DNA of 36,491 bases from Chitinophaga pinensis (GTDB lineage: Bacteria > Bacteroidota > Bacteroidia > AKYH767-A > OLB10): NCBI GenBank assembly GCA_943332105.1, contig CALQOD010000020.1, positions 1 through 36,491 on the forward strand, written 5' to 3'. The notes beneath the pieces were generated by a model. The model saw only the letters and a program-made list of their open reading frames with translations, was not told where the DNA came from and ran no database searches. Shown here one piece after another: positions 22,674 through 30,500 of the stretch (the first letter of the stretch is position 1; every line of letters starts with the position of its first letter). The translations under genes and the position numbers were made by a program.

Positions 22674-24524
22674 ATGAATCAGTTTGTAGTATCGGCAAGA
22701 AAATACAGGCCAGCCACCTTTGATACGGTTGTTGGGCAAGCGCAAATTACTAGTACTTTAAAGAATGCTATTCGTAATAACCACTTGGCGCAGTCGTTTT
22801 TATTTTGTGGGCCTCGTGGAGTTGGTAAGACTACCTGCGCAAGGATCTTAGCCAAAACAATTAATTGTCAGTTTATCACGGATGCTAACGAAGCTTGCAA
22901 TCAATGTGAATCATGCGTATCATTTAATAACGGACAATCATTAAATATTTTCGAATTAGATGCGGCTTCCAATAACTCGGTAGATGATATCCGAAATTTA
23001 GTTGAGCAGGTGCGATTCTCTCCTGCAAGCGGTAAATACAAGATTTATATTATTGATGAGGTTCACATGCTATCTCCTTCGGCTTTCAATGCTTTTTTAA
23101 AGACCTTAGAAGAACCACCATCGTACGCTATTTTCATTCTTGCAACTACGGAAAAACATAAGATTATTCCTACTATTCTTTCTCGCTGTCAGATATTTGA
23201 TTTTAATAGAATTCAGGTAGAAGATATTGCAAATCATCTGGCTTTTGTAGCAGGCAAAGAAGGTGTAGATGCAGAAACGGATGCTTTACATATTATAGCA
23301 CAAAAAGCTGACGGAGCCTTGCGTGATTCACTATCAATCTTTGATCAGATTGTAAGCTTTGCTGGCAATAAAGTATCTTATAAAGACGTAATCGACAATC
23401 TAAATATTCTTGATTATGATTATTATTTCCGTGTAACAGATAATATTCTAAATGGTAATATTCCTTCCTCACTTTTAATCTTCAATGAGATATTATCTAA
23501 TGGTTTTGATGGACATACATTCATTAATGGATTGGCTGCTCATTTACGTGATTTATTAGTTTGTCAGGATGCATCGACTATTCAACTTCTAGAAGTAAAT
23601 AATGCGATAAAAGAACGATATGGTGAGCAATCTAAAAAGACAGCTGTTCCTCTGCTTTTAAATCTTTTGGACATTTGTAATCGCTGTGATATAGATTATA
23701 AAGCTTCGAAAAATCAACGGCTTCACGTTGAGCTAGCTTTAATCAGAATGTGTTCCGCCGGTAATTCTTTACCTGGCGAAAAAAAAAATCCTGAATTAAT
23801 AACTACAGTCCCTCCTGTTAAAAAGGAACAATCTGCTCCTGCTGGACCTATTGTTTCGGCTCCTGTAGTAAATAGGTCTACCTATGCTCCTGTTGTTGAA
23901 ACACCATATCCAACTCCAGTTCTTGCACAAACAAATCCAACAGAAGAAAAAACTGTTGTAGTTATACCGGAAGCTATTCCTGAGGTTCCTGCAGAAAAAA
24001 CTAAGACTGAAGAAAAAGTAAAAGAGGCTCCTGTAGTTGTAAAAGGATCAAGTGCGATGATGGGTATTTCACTTTCGTCAATTGGAAAACCTAAAGAAGA
24101 AACGAAAAACGAATTTGATTCAGCAGCTCCTAAAAAAGAACCAAATTTTAATTTTAAAATTGATGAGAATGAAATGCAAACTTTTTGGGATGAGTTTGCT
24201 GAACGTTATAATAAATCGGGTGGCCATCAGATTTATACTACGCTTATCATGAATAAACCTACTTTAATTGCTGAAAATGAAATTGAACTTGTTATTCATA
24301 ACATGGCTCAGGATTTAATATTGCAAGAAGAGAAACCTGACATCATGGATTTTCTTCGTAGCAAATTAAAAAATGATAACATATTACTCACTACCCGTAT
24401 TGTAGATAAAAGTGGTTCAAAGGAATTATTGTACAATCCTAAAGATAAATATAGAGTAATGAAGGAACAAAATCCATCAATTGATGAATTAAGAATACGA
24501 CTTGGATTGGAAATCGATTATTAA
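22674..24524 (+). CDS. dnaX: DNA polymerase III subunit gamma/tau
   Basis: 616 residues. The AAA+ clamp-loader core has Walker A GPRGVGKTT (46-54) and a zinc site of Cys 65, 75, 78 and 81. Walker B IYIIDEVHML (124-133) and sensor 1 with the SRC motif (ILSRCQIF, ~168-175) follow. Domain III ends near residue 360 (NQRLHVELALIRM). A Pro/Glu/Lys-rich linker covers ~370-470 and a C-terminal tau-type domain ~485-616. It loads the beta clamp in the replisome. At the end of domain III is a run of ten As (23779-23788, codons 369-372), and both other frames stop within three or four codons. A shorter gamma-like product of about 373 residues is therefore possible. It is divergent from the membrane protein gene. 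Confidence 0.96.
   Translation: MNQFVVSARKYRPATFDTVVGQAQITSTLKNAIRNNHLAQSFLFCGPRGVGKTTCARILAKTINCQFITDANEACNQCESCVSFNNGQSLNIFELDAASNNSVDDIRNLVEQVRFSPASGKYKIYIIDEVHMLSPSAFNAFLKTLEEPPSYAIFILATTEKHKIIPTILSRCQIFDFNRIQVEDIANHLAFVAGKEGVDAETDALHIIAQKADGALRDSLSIFDQIVSFAGNKVSYKDVIDNLNILDYDYYFRVTDNILNGNIPSSLLIFNEILSNGFDGHTFINGLAAHLRDLLVCQDASTIQLLEVNNAIKERYGEQSKKTAVPLLLNLLDICNRCDIDYKASKNQRLHVELALIRMCSAGNSLPGEKKNPELITTVPPVKKEQSAPAGPIVSAPVVNRSTYAPVVETPYPTPVLAQTNPTEEKTVVVIPEAIPEVPAEKTKTEEKVKEAPVVVKGSSAMMGISLSSIGKPKEETKNEFDSAAPKKEPNFNFKIDENEMQTFWDEFAERYNKSGGHQIYTTLIMNKPTLIAENEIELVIHNMAQDLILQEEKPDIMDFLRSKLKNDNILLTTRIVDKSGSKELLYNPKDKYRVMKEQNPSIDELRIRLGLEIDY
23779..23788 (+). other. possible slippage site (ten adenines) in dnaX
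   Basis: The reading frame is GAA-AAA-AAA-AAT-CCT (residues 369-373). Gain of one A or a -1 shift gives AAA-TCC-TGA, stop at 23792-23794. Loss of one A or a +1 shift gives ATC-CTG-AAT-TAA, stop at 23797-23799. Thermus dnaX (transcriptional slippage on nine As) and E. coli dnaX (A-AAA-AAG frameshift) use similar sites to make gamma. I see no convincing stem-loop or Shine-Dalgarno-like stimulator nearby, so transcriptional slippage is the likelier mode. Confidence 0.5.
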
Positions 24525-24538
24525 CTGCGATTAAATTG

Positions 24539-24546
24539 TAAATTTG
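24539..24546 (+). promoter_or_regulatory. -7 promoter box of icd
   Basis: TAAATTTG, an exact TAnnTTTG match, ends 29 bases before the icd ATG and begins 14 bases after the dnaX stop. No TTTG lies at the usual -33 spacing. It would give icd its own transcript apart from read-through from dnaX. Confidence 0.5.
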
Positions 24547-24575
24547 CAACCTAAAAAATAAAAAATAAATTAGAA

Positions 24576-25913
24576 ATGGAAGGCGGAAAAATCACAATTC
24601 AAAATGGAAAATTAGTAGTTCCAGATCAACCAATTATACCTTTTATAGAGGGTGATGGAACTGGTCCAGATATTTGGGCTTCATCTGTACGCGTAATCGA
24701 CGCAGCTGTAGAAAAAGCATATGGTGGGAAGAAAAAAATTATATGGAAAGAAGTATTAGCTGGTGAAAAAGCATTTAATCAAACAGGAAATTGGTTGCCA
24801 GATGAAACGATTCAGGCTTTTAATGAATATTTAGTTGGTATTAAAGGTCCACTTACTACGCCCGTTGGTGGTGGAATCCGTTCATTGAATGTAGCACTTC
24901 GTCAAATTCTCGATTTGTACGTTTGTCTTCGTCCCGTTCGTTGGTTTGAAGGTACTCCTTCTCCTGTAAAAAATCCTGGAGCAGTAGATATGGTGATCTT
25001 TCGTGAGAACACAGAAGATATTTATGCAGGAATTGAATTTGCTGCAGGAACACCAGAGAATGCAAAAGTGTTAGACTTTATTGCAAAAGAATTTCCAAAA
25101 GAGTTTAATAAAATCCGTTTTGGTACAGCAGAAAAAGCGGAAGCTTATTTAAAAACTGCGGGTGCCGATGCAAGTGCTGATGCTTCTTCTGTTCAGGTTG
25201 GTATTGGAATTAAACCAGTAAGTAAAGTTGGTACTGAGCGTTTAGTAGGCGCTGCAATTGAGTTTGCTATTCGTCATGGAAAAGAATCTGTAACGATTGT
25301 GCATAAAGGTAACATCATGAAATTTACGGAAGGTGGTTTCCGTGATTGGGGTTATGCATTAGCAGAAAGTAAATACGGCGACAAATGTTATACTTGGATG
25401 CAGTGGGAAAAGACGAAGAAAGAAAAAGGTGAAGCTGCTGCCAATGAAGAACAAAAAGCTGCACTTGCATCAGGAAAAATTTTAGTGAAAGATGCGATTG
25501 CTGATATCGCTTTACAACAAGTATTAACTCGTCCCGAAGATTTTGATGTGATAGCAACATTAAATTTGAATGGTGATTATTTATCAGATGCATTAGCTGC
25601 TCAAGTTGGTGGAATCGGTATTGCGCCAGGTGCTAATATTAATTATGTAACTGGTCATGCAATTTTTGAAGCTACTCACGGAACTGCTCCTAAATATGCA
25701 AATCAAGATAAAGTAAATCCGGGTTCAGTGATACTATCGGGGGCGATGATGATGGAACACTTAGGATGGAATGAAGCTGCTGATTTAATGTATCGTGGAA
25801 TTGAAAAGAGCATAGCTGTGAAGCGTGTTACTTACGATTTTCATCGTTTGATGGAAGGAGCTACTATGTTAAAGTGCTCTGAATTCGGTGATGAAATCAT
25901 CAAAAATATGTAA
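24576..25913 (+). CDS. icd: isocitrate dehydrogenase, NADP-dependent
   Basis: 445 residues, the homodimeric E. coli-like type. [14 protein letters not shown] lies at ~22-35. The substrate-binding run [10 protein letters not shown] / [10 protein letters not shown] (~105-126) holds the Ser, Asn and Arg that contact isocitrate. [14 protein letters not shown] follows at ~144-157, and [17 protein letters not shown] (~328-344) gives a metal-binding Asp. [17 protein letters not shown] (~367-383) has the Lys-Tyr pair that selects NADP. The enzyme makes 2-oxoglutarate, CO2 and NADPH in the citric acid cycle. It is somewhat longer than E. coli Icd, mainly through the segment at ~185-210 ([20 protein letters not shown]). 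It precedes the GH3 gene by 31 bases, and no terminator is visible between them. Confidence 0.96.
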   Translation: MEGGKITIQNGKLVVPDQPIIPFIEGDGTGPDIWASSVRVIDAAVEKAYGGKKKIIWKEVLAGEKAFNQTGNWLPDETIQAFNEYLVGIKGPLTTPVGGGIRSLNVALRQILDLYVCLRPVRWFEGTPSPVKNPGAVDMVIFRENTEDIYAGIEFAAGTPENAKVLDFIAKEFPKEFNKIRFGTAEKAEAYLKTAGADASADASSVQVGIGIKPVSKVGTERLVGAAIEFAIRHGKESVTIVHKGNIMKFTEGGFRDWGYALAESKYGDKCYTWMQWEKTKKEKGEAAANEEQKAALASGKILVKDAIADIALQQVLTRPEDFDVIATLNLNGDYLSDALAAQVGGIGIAPGANINYVTGHAIFEATHGTAPKYANQDKVNPGSVILSGAMMMEHLGWNEAADLMYRGIEKSIAVKRVTYDFHRLMEGATMLKCSEFGDEIIKNM

Positions 25914-25944
25914 TCGTAAAAGTTAGAAACTTTAACAAACTGCA

Positions 25945-27486
25945 ATGGCTATTCTGGCAAGTATAATTAAAAAAGGAATTGAACTGAGACATAAAATTCG
26001 TCTTACAGAAAAATCTCCTTTATACTATCAGAAGAAAGAATTAAAAAAATTATTGCGCAAGTCAGAGTTTACCATGTTTGGTCAGAATTACCATTTCTCC
26101 AACATGTTAAACTCTCGCAATTTTGTAAATAAGTTCAGAGCAACAGTTCCTGTGCATGATTATAATTCAATCTATGCGCTATGGTGGAACAAAGCATTGC
26201 ATAATCAAGAAAATGTATGCTGGCCGGGAAAAGTAAATTACTTTGCATTAAGCAGTGGCACGAGCGAAAGTTCGAGCAAGCATATACCCGTTACGCGTGA
26301 GATGGTGAAAGCTATCCGTCGAACTAGTACCCGACAAATAATTTCTTTAGGTGGCTACCAAGGTTTGCCGCAGGATATTTTTTCTAAGGGTATTTTAATG
26401 CTTGGTGGTAGCACACATTTAAATCAGAAAGGTTCTTATTTTGAAGGTGATTTAAGTGGAATTACGGCAAGTAAAATACCATTCTGGTTTCAACATTTTT
26501 ATAAGCCAGGAAAGAAAATAGCGAGTGAAAAAGATTGGTCTACAAAATTAGAAGAGATTGTTGAAACAGCGCCTACATGGGATATCGGAATTTTAGTTGG
26601 TGTTCCTGCATGGTGTCAGCTGTTGCTCGAAAAAATTATCCAGCGTTATCAGCTAAAAAATATTCATGACCTATGGCCTAACTTAACGATATATGTTCAT
26701 GGAGGTGTTTCATTTGAGCCTTATAAAAAGAGTTTTGATGCATTAGTAGCTAAGCCATTGACTTGTATTGAGACTTATCTTGCTTCTGAAGGTTTTATTG
26801 CTTATCAAAATGAACAAGATAATCGTTCGATGAAAATGGTAACCAACAATGGACTTTTTTATGAGTTCGTTCCTTTTAATGAAGAGAATTTTAATAGTGA
26901 TGGTGAATTAGTAAAGAAGCCGAAGACATTGTTGATTAATGAGGTAAAAGAAGATGAAGAGTACGCGTTGATTATTTCTACTTGTGCAGGAGCATGGCGT
27001 TATTTAATAGGTGATGTAGTGAAGTTTACAAATGTTGCTAAGGCCGAGATCATTATTTCGGGGCGAACAAAACATTATTTGAGTTTATGTGGGGAACATT
27101 TGTCGGTTGACAATATGAATAAAGCCATTGAAATGGTTTCTGAAGAATTAGATATTCGAATCAATGAATTTACGGTCGCAGGTATTAATCACGGAAGTAT
27201 GTTCGCTCACAAATGGTTCATTGGTACAGATGATAAGGTTTCAGCAGTTGAGTTGAAATTTTTAATTGATTCGAAATTGAAAATGTTGAACGACGATTAT
27301 CGGGTTGAAAGAACCTCTGCGCTAAAAGATATTATCATCGATGTATTACCACATGATATCTTTTTAAATTGGATGGAGAGTAAAGGTAAAATTGGTAATC
27401 AGAATAAATTCCCTCGTGTGATGAAAAATAATCAGCTCGAAGAATGGGAACAGTTTATCGATGCTAAAATGCAAAGAAGTAAATAA
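25945..27486 (+). CDS. GH3 auxin-responsive promoter family protein (acyl-adenylating fold)
   Basis: 513 residues, usual for bacterial GH3 proteins. The ATP-binding motif FALSSGTSESSSKHIPVT lies at ~100-117. IYVHGGVSFEPYK (~250-262) and ETYLASEGFIAYQ (~273-285) are the second and third GH3 nucleotide-binding segments. YLIGDVVKFTN lies at ~353-363, and the C-terminal cap follows at ~370-510. In plants these enzymes join amino acids to jasmonate or auxin through an acyl-adenylate. Bacterial members are common in Bacteroidota, but their substrates are unknown, so only adenylation of a carboxylate is inferred. A glycosyltransferase gene starts 8 bases after its stop, in the same direction, which suggests a shared pathway. 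Confidence 0.9.
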   Translation: MAILASIIKKGIELRHKIRLTEKSPLYYQKKELKKLLRKSEFTMFGQNYHFSNMLNSRNFVNKFRATVPVHDYNSIYALWWNKALHNQENVCWPGKVNYFALSSGTSESSSKHIPVTREMVKAIRRTSTRQIISLGGYQGLPQDIFSKGILMLGGSTHLNQKGSYFEGDLSGITASKIPFWFQHFYKPGKKIASEKDWSTKLEEIVETAPTWDIGILVGVPAWCQLLLEKIIQRYQLKNIHDLWPNLTIYVHGGVSFEPYKKSFDALVAKPLTCIETYLASEGFIAYQNEQDNRSMKMVTNNGLFYEFVPFNEENFNSDGELVKKPKTLLINEVKEDEEYALIISTCAGAWRYLIGDVVKFTNVAKAEIIISGRTKHYLSLCGEHLSVDNMNKAIEMVSEELDIRINEFTVAGINHGSMFAHKWFIGTDDKVSAVELKFLIDSKLKMLNDDYRVERTSALKDIIIDVLPHDIFLNWMESKGKIGNQNKFPRVMKNNQLEEWEQFIDAKMQRSK

Positions 27487-27494
27487 TACACACA

Positions 27495-28361
27495 ATGAAA
27501 GTCGCAGGATTTACTTTTATTCGTAATGCGGTTCGTTACGATTATCCGGTAGTTGAATCCATCACGTCCCTCCTTCCCCTCGTTGATGAATTAGTCGTTT
27601 GTATTGGTGATTCTAACGACGATACACTTGAGCTAATTGAAAGTATTGGCTCTTCTAAAATTAAAATCATTCATTCTGTTTGGGATGATTCCCTTCGTGA
27701 AGGTGGGAAAATACTGGCTATTGAAACTAATAAAGCATTGGCTGCAATTGCGCATGATGCTGATTGGTGTTTTTATTTGCAAGGTGATGAAGTGCTTCAC
27801 GAAGAAGATTACGAAGCTATTCGCAATGCAATGGTTCGTTATAAAGATGATTTGAATGTAGAAGGACTTCTGTTTAACTACCGACATTTTTATGGCAGTT
27901 ATCAATATATTGGCAATTCCCGTAAATGGTATCGAAATGAAATTCGCATTGTTAGAAATAACATTGGTGTTTATTCTTATAAGGATGCGCAAGGATTTAG
28001 AATTGACAATCGCAAGCTAAAAGTGAAACCAATCAATGCTTTTATATATCATTATGGTTGGGTAAAAAATCCGCATTTGCAAACAGAAAAGCAAAAGAAT
28101 TTTCATAAGCTATGGCATAACGATGAAACTGTAAAAAATATGGTGCAAGCTGATGAGTATGATTATTACTCCATCGATTCGTTAGATGTTTTTCATGGTT
28201 TTCACCCTTTAGTAATGATTAATCGAATTGCAAAAGTGAATTGGGACTTTCATTTTGATGTGTCAAAAGTAAAGCTGAAATTGAAATATCGGATTTTGAA
28301 TTGGCTAGAAGCTCTTACAGGTCATCGTTTCTTTGAATATAAGAATTATCGTAAACTTTAA
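27495..28361 (+). CDS. glycosyltransferase family 2 type protein
   Basis: 288 residues, no membrane helix. The N-terminus (MKVAGFTFIRNAVRYDYPVV) and VDELVVCIGDSNDDT (~31-45) fit a GT-A fold with the first nucleotide-binding acidic motif. WCFYLQGDEVLHEEDY (~91-106) holds the metal-binding D-E equivalent of the DXD motif. The C-terminal part is aromatic and basic (FNYRHFYGSYQYIGNSRKWY, ~126-145). It is of the type found in Bacteroidota with unknown acceptors. It lies between the GH3 gene (8 bases) and a lipoprotein gene (10 bases to the preferred start), so the three are probably co-transcribed. Confidence 0.85.
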   Translation: MKVAGFTFIRNAVRYDYPVVESITSLLPLVDELVVCIGDSNDDTLELIESIGSSKIKIIHSVWDDSLREGGKILAIETNKALAAIAHDADWCFYLQGDEVLHEEDYEAIRNAMVRYKDDLNVEGLLFNYRHFYGSYQYIGNSRKWYRNEIRIVRNNIGVYSYKDAQGFRIDNRKLKVKPINAFIYHYGWVKNPHLQTEKQKNFHKLWHNDETVKNMVQADEYDYYSIDSLDVFHGFHPLVMINRIAKVNWDFHFDVSKVKLKLKYRILNWLEALTGHRFFEYKNYRKL

Positions 28362-28371
28362 TATTTATTCT

Positions 28372-29781
28372 ATGAAATATTATAGATTATTTACTTGGAT
28401 TTTATTTTTATTTATTGGATTACTTTTATCATGCTCTTCAAACTCTACTAATAAAAATCAAGCTGTGAAAAACAATGCTAATAATACAGCATTACCAACA
28501 TCAGGAATAATTGACCAATCATGTTTGTCAGATCCCAATATTTCCTTTTCGTATTACCTTCCGAAATCATATACAGAAGGCAGAAAGTATCCTGTATTAT
28601 TGCTTTTTGATCCACATGGTGATGCACATTTTGCAATAGAAAAATACAAGTCTGCCGCGGATAAGTTTGAGTATATTTTAATGTCGACGAATGCCATTAA
28701 AAATGGACTTGATGGAGAAACAGCAGGTCATGTAATGCAATCATTATTAGGCAGCCTTAGCAAACAACTTCCTGTCAATCTCACACAATTGTATGTAGGA
28801 GGTTTTTCTGGTGGTGCACGCTATGCCGCTATGCTTGCAATGAGTGGCTCAGGAGTACAGGGATTAATGGTTGCTGGTGCAGGATTTACCGCTGATAACT
28901 GGAAGAATTTAAGTCCCTCAGTAATAATTGCAGTTGGCAATGATGGCGATATGAATTTATCTGAGATTCTTGCTTTAAATGATATTCAAGATAAAGATCA
29001 GCGTAGCAGAGTTTTAATTATGCGTGATAAAGGTATTCATGAATGGCCATCTTTAGATAAAATGCAAGAATGTTTAGCAATTTTTACAGCATATGCAATA
29101 CGAGATAGTATTGAAAGTGATAAAAAGAAATTAGACCTTATTTTAGCAATGTATGACACGCTTGATAAATCAGATTATTGTTCAACATCTCCGATTCACA
29201 AAGCATTGTTCTATGAACGAATTGTTAAGGCACTCGCTTACCAAAAAGATATTGATAAATATGGTAAATCTTACGCAGTAATGATTCAATCATCATCTTA
29301 CCTATCAGAGAAAAAGTTGGAGCAGAGTCTGGTAAAAGAGGAATCAACAATTAAGAATAATTATTATACTGCTATGGGTACGAAGGATACACTATGGTGG
29401 TATACTGAAATGCAGAAATTAAATTCATCGATTATCAATGAAAAAAATAATTTTAAGCAAGCACAGTTAATGCGTATCCGTAGTGGACTTAGTTTAATGT
29501 GTTATATGAATCTTGATAAGACCATGAAAGCTAATTCGAATCAAGATGCTTATTACCTTTCTGTTTTATACAGAAACATCGATCCTGATAATTCAGAAGC
29601 ATGGTTTTTAGCAGCCGTGATGGAAGCTAGAAGCAATAATAAAATCAAAGCAATAGATTTTCTAAGTACAGCAGGTAAAAAAGGATTTAACCAACGAGCA
29701 AGAGTAAACCAAACAACAGATTTTAATTCATTGCTTGGTGATCCCTTGTTTCAGGATGCAGTAAATAAATTACCTAATTAG
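28372..29781 (+). CDS. lipoprotein with alpha/beta-hydrolase domain
   Basis: 469 residues. Signal sequence 1-20 with lipobox LLLSC and lipid-carrying Cys21. An alpha/beta-hydrolase domain lies at ~55-245: YYLPKSYTEGRKYPVLLLFDPHG (in parts, ~61-83), nucleophile elbow GGFSGGAR with Ser146, a possible acid in GNDGDMN and a possible His in KGIHEWPS. This resembles the esterase/PHB-depolymerase-like group. The C-terminal ~220 residues are helical and end in a TPR-like segment (PDNSEAWFLAAVMEARSNNK). The protein should be anchored in a membrane facing the periplasm or outside. An ATG at 28333 would add 13 residues before the signal peptide and overlap the glycosyltransferase, so 28372 is preferred. 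Substrate unknown. The 3' end overlaps the minus-strand CDGSH gene by 4 bases. Confidence 0.82.
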   Translation: MKYYRLFTWILFLFIGLLLSCSSNSTNKNQAVKNNANNTALPTSGIIDQSCLSDPNISFSYYLPKSYTEGRKYPVLLLFDPHGDAHFAIEKYKSAADKFEYILMSTNAIKNGLDGETAGHVMQSLLGSLSKQLPVNLTQLYVGGFSGGARYAAMLAMSGSGVQGLMVAGAGFTADNWKNLSPSVIIAVGNDGDMNLSEILALNDIQDKDQRSRVLIMRDKGIHEWPSLDKMQECLAIFTAYAIRDSIESDKKKLDLILAMYDTLDKSDYCSTSPIHKALFYERIVKALAYQKDIDKYGKSYAVMIQSSSYLSEKKLEQSLVKEESTIKNNYYTAMGTKDTLWWYTEMQKLNSSIINEKNNFKQAQLMRIRSGLSLMCYMNLDKTMKANSNQDAYYLSVLYRNIDPDNSEAWFLAAVMEARSNNKIKAIDFLSTAGKKGFNQRARVNQTTDFNSLLGDPLFQDAVNKLPN

Positions 29782-29999
29782 ACTTTAGGTGCTGGCAGTT
29801 CAAATGCTACAGAAGGGCAATCAAACTTTCCTCTGTGAGCGCTGTCGCAAAATGGGCGATTACTAGATAAATTACAACGACAAAGTGCTACGGATGTCCG
29901 GCCATTTAAGTTATAAGGATTTCCTTCATGATCTACTATTTCAAAATCGCCTTCTACACGAATAGATCCATTTGAATTTATTTTTATTCTGGTTTTCAT
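29778..29999 (-). CDS. CDGSH-type iron-sulfur domain protein
   Basis: 73 residues. The motif CRCNLSSNRPFCDSAH (~41-56) carries the three Cys and one His that bind the [2Fe-2S] cluster of mitoNEET-like proteins, with Ser in place of the Gly of CDGSH. The first ~35 residues form a beta-strand region (MKTRIKINSNGSIRVEGDFEIV). There is no membrane anchor, so it is soluble. Small CDGSH proteins act in redox or cluster transfer; the exact role is unknown. It lies 5 bases after the four-helix membrane protein gene in the same direction and overlaps the lipoprotein gene tail to tail by 4 bases. Confidence 0.9.
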   Translation of the reverse strand: MKTRIKINSNGSIRVEGDFEIVDHEGNPYNLNGRTSVALCRCNLSSNRPFCDSAHRGKFDCPSVAFELPAPKV

Positions 30000-30004
30000 T
30001 TTAA

Positions 30005-30394
30005 TTATTTTTTAGCTTCTTCTAAATTTACATAGTAAACAATCATTGAGCAAATTGAGCTTACACATATGATACTAAGCAAAACTACATAAATACTTTT
30101 ATGATAGGCATTCGAGATTAATCTGTTTTGCATTATTCCTATCAGTGCCATTAAATTAGCTAAACAACGCTGACCAAATGCAACAGAACAAATCAACGAA
30201 AATGCGAAACCTGTCCATGTTGTGATTTTATCTATTTTTTGTAAATACGCAATTATCCAGGCAATTGCCCCTAATCCTATTGATGCGATTAATAACTGAT
30301 TAGCTTTTGATCCTGCATAGTAGTAAGCTATAAACCCACAAATTATCATAATACTACCTAAAACATGCAGTAGTCTTTCGTTTTTAGTATTCAT
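30005..30394 (-). CDS. small four-helix membrane protein, function unknown
   Basis: 129 residues with four hydrophobic segments at about 9-26, 33-50, 58-85 and 103-122, joined by short loops. The N-terminus is MNTKNERLLHVLG and the C-terminus charged (NLEEAKK). I recognise no family. A likely promoter box stands 16 bases upstream. The CDGSH gene follows by 5 bases, so the two form a small operon and may work together, for instance with the membrane protein as partner of the soluble iron-sulfur protein. That is inference from position only. Confidence 0.75.
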   Translation of the reverse strand: MNTKNERLLHVLGSIMIICGFIAYYYAGSKANQLLIASIGLGAIAWIIAYLQKIDKITTWTGFAFSLICSVAFGQRCLANLMALIGIMQNRLISNAYHKSIYVVLLSIICVSSICSMIVYYVNLEEAKK

Positions 30395-30410
30395 AGTGTA
30401 AAATTGAATC

Positions 30411-30418
30411 CAAATATA
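30411..30418 (-). promoter_or_regulatory. -7 promoter box of the membrane protein - CDGSH operon
   Basis: On the minus strand this reads TATATTTG, an exact TAnnTTTG match, 16 bases before the ATG at 30394. No clear -33 TTTG. It stands back to back with the kup promoter box at 30486-30493, which has the same eight bases. Confidence 0.5.
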
Positions 30419-30485
30419 TTGATTTTTAGATATGAAATCATTTAAAAATTTGGAGTTAATCCTGAGGTTTTACATCCTTTAAAAG

Positions 30486-30493
30486 TATATTTG
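30486..30493 (+). promoter_or_regulatory. -7 promoter box of kup, nearly leaderless
   Basis: TATATTTG, an exact TAnnTTTG match. Seven bases separate it from the kup ATG at 30501, so the transcript should begin at or within a few bases of the start codon. No TTTG at the -33 spacing was found. Confidence 0.55.
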
Positions 30494-30500
30494 CACCACT

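Noticed and set aside
25914-25940. AAAGTT-AGA-AACTTT hairpin between icd and the GH3 gene as a terminator
   Set aside because: The stem is only 6 bp of weak pairs and no T run follows.
28333-28371. Upstream ATG extending the lipoprotein by 13 residues
   Set aside because: It overlaps the glycosyltransferase gene and would spoil the lipoprotein signal.
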